In this document: positions 12,889-13,145 of the stretch, one piece after another
Layout of the letters: each line of letters begins with the position of its first letter
Position numbering within the stretch: the stretch's first letter is position 1
Origin: Pseudomonadota bacterium
Lineage (GTDB): Bacteria > Pseudomonadota > Gammaproteobacteria > Xanthomonadales > Rhodanobacteraceae
Length of the DNA stretch: 13,145 bases
NCBI GenBank assembly: GCA_021783385.1
Contig: JAJXTX010000010.1
Span: 11,010 to 24,154 of the forward strand
Direction: 5' to 3'
The notes under the pieces: model-generated
What the model was told of the DNA's origin: nothing
Seen by the model: only the letters and a program-made list of their open reading frames with translations
The model's database searches: none
Made by a program: the position numbers and the translations under genes

Positions 12889-13145
12889 CTACAGCAGTCG
12901 CAGCAGCTCCTTCATCAGCGGCAGCCGGCGTACGCGCACGGCGCTGGCGCGGAACACCGCGTTGGCCAGCGCGGGGGCGGCGGTGGGCATGGCCAGGAAG
13001 CTGGCGCCGGTGGGCGGAAGGTTGTCGCCAGGGACGCTGATCACCTCCACCGCGTCGGGCAGCTGGGCCATGCTGGCGAGCGGGTAGTCCTTGCCGCTGT
13101 GCTGCTGGATGCGGCCGTCCTTGAAGGTGATGGCCAGGTTCAGCG
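12889..13145 (-). CDS. Xanthine dehydrogenase/IorB-type molybdopterin-binding subunit, C-terminal end (partial)
   Basis: The last 84 codons are visible, entering from the right edge and ending at TAG 12891-12889. FKDGRIQQHSGKDYPL and DAVEVISVPGDNLPPTG, followed by PTAAPALANAVFRASAVRVR and RLPL, match the C-terminus of large subunits of xanthine dehydrogenase, aldehyde oxidase and isoquinoline 1-oxidoreductase (usually PPTGVGEPG.PP.APA.ANA.F...G.R.R.LP). These subunits carry the molybdenum cofactor and hydroxylate aldehydes or N-heterocycles using electrons passed to a 2Fe-2S partner. The usual active-site Glu in the GVGE motif appears as Phe here (TGASFLAMP), which may mark a divergent member. 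The family call is firm; substrate and the rest of the gene are outside the window. Confidence 0.8.
   Translation of the reverse strand, partial: LNLAITFKDGRIQQHSGKDYPLASMAQLPDAVEVISVPGDNLPPTGASFLAMPTAAPALANAVFRASAVRVRRLPLMKELLRLL

Overview
The window is a GC-rich bacterial chromosome segment (roughly 70% G+C by eye). Protein content points to a gammaproteobacterium of the Xanthomonadales, most like Rhodanobacter, Dyella or Luteibacter. That placement is an inference from gene families and codon use (no search was run). All long genes are chromosomal in character. No rRNA, tRNA, CRISPR array or intact insertion sequence was found.

Layout, left to right. (1) The 3' end of a SET-domain methyltransferase gene (2-160, +) with a Lys-Pro repeat tail. 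(2) A minus-strand run: an EF-G-like GTPase (3560-1506), a DUF6438 lipoprotein (1441-893) and a short-coil GreA/GreB-family protein (798-289). (3) A divergent intergenic region, then two plus-strand paralogous genes (3964-4845 and 4993-6951). They encode TonB-like proteins: an inner-membrane anchor with an intramembrane His, a Pro/Ala-rich periplasmic linker, and a shared C-terminal domain with four cysteines that is not the TonB C-terminal fold. (4) A scar region holding the extreme C-terminus of an integron integrase (7031-7096, -), a hairpin next to a GTTRRRY core-like heptamer, and a small VOC-family gene (7341-7691, +). (5) A c-di-GMP pair: an internally deleted GGDEF protein (8163-8621) and a large membrane sensor with CACHE-like, HAMP, GAF, degenerate GGDEF and intact EAL regions (8647-11568). 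(6) A decayed vapBC toxin-antitoxin locus on the minus strand (11994-about 11613), overlapped by a 30-codon signal-peptide ORF, then two small membrane-protein genes (12456-12085 and 12752-12513). (7) The 3' end of a xanthine dehydrogenase/IorB-type molybdopterin subunit (13145-12889, -).

Two inverted copies of a 40-bp interspersed repeat (35/40 identical) lie in intergenic DNA at 188-227 and 4880-4919.

The best candidate for an undescribed system is the TonB-like tandem pair, which pairs a TonB/TolA-type anchor with a conserved, cysteine-containing C-terminal domain I do not recognise. The right half of the window (7.0-12.1 kb) shows repeated gene decay: an integrase remnant, a deleted GGDEF domain and a frameshifted vapBC.
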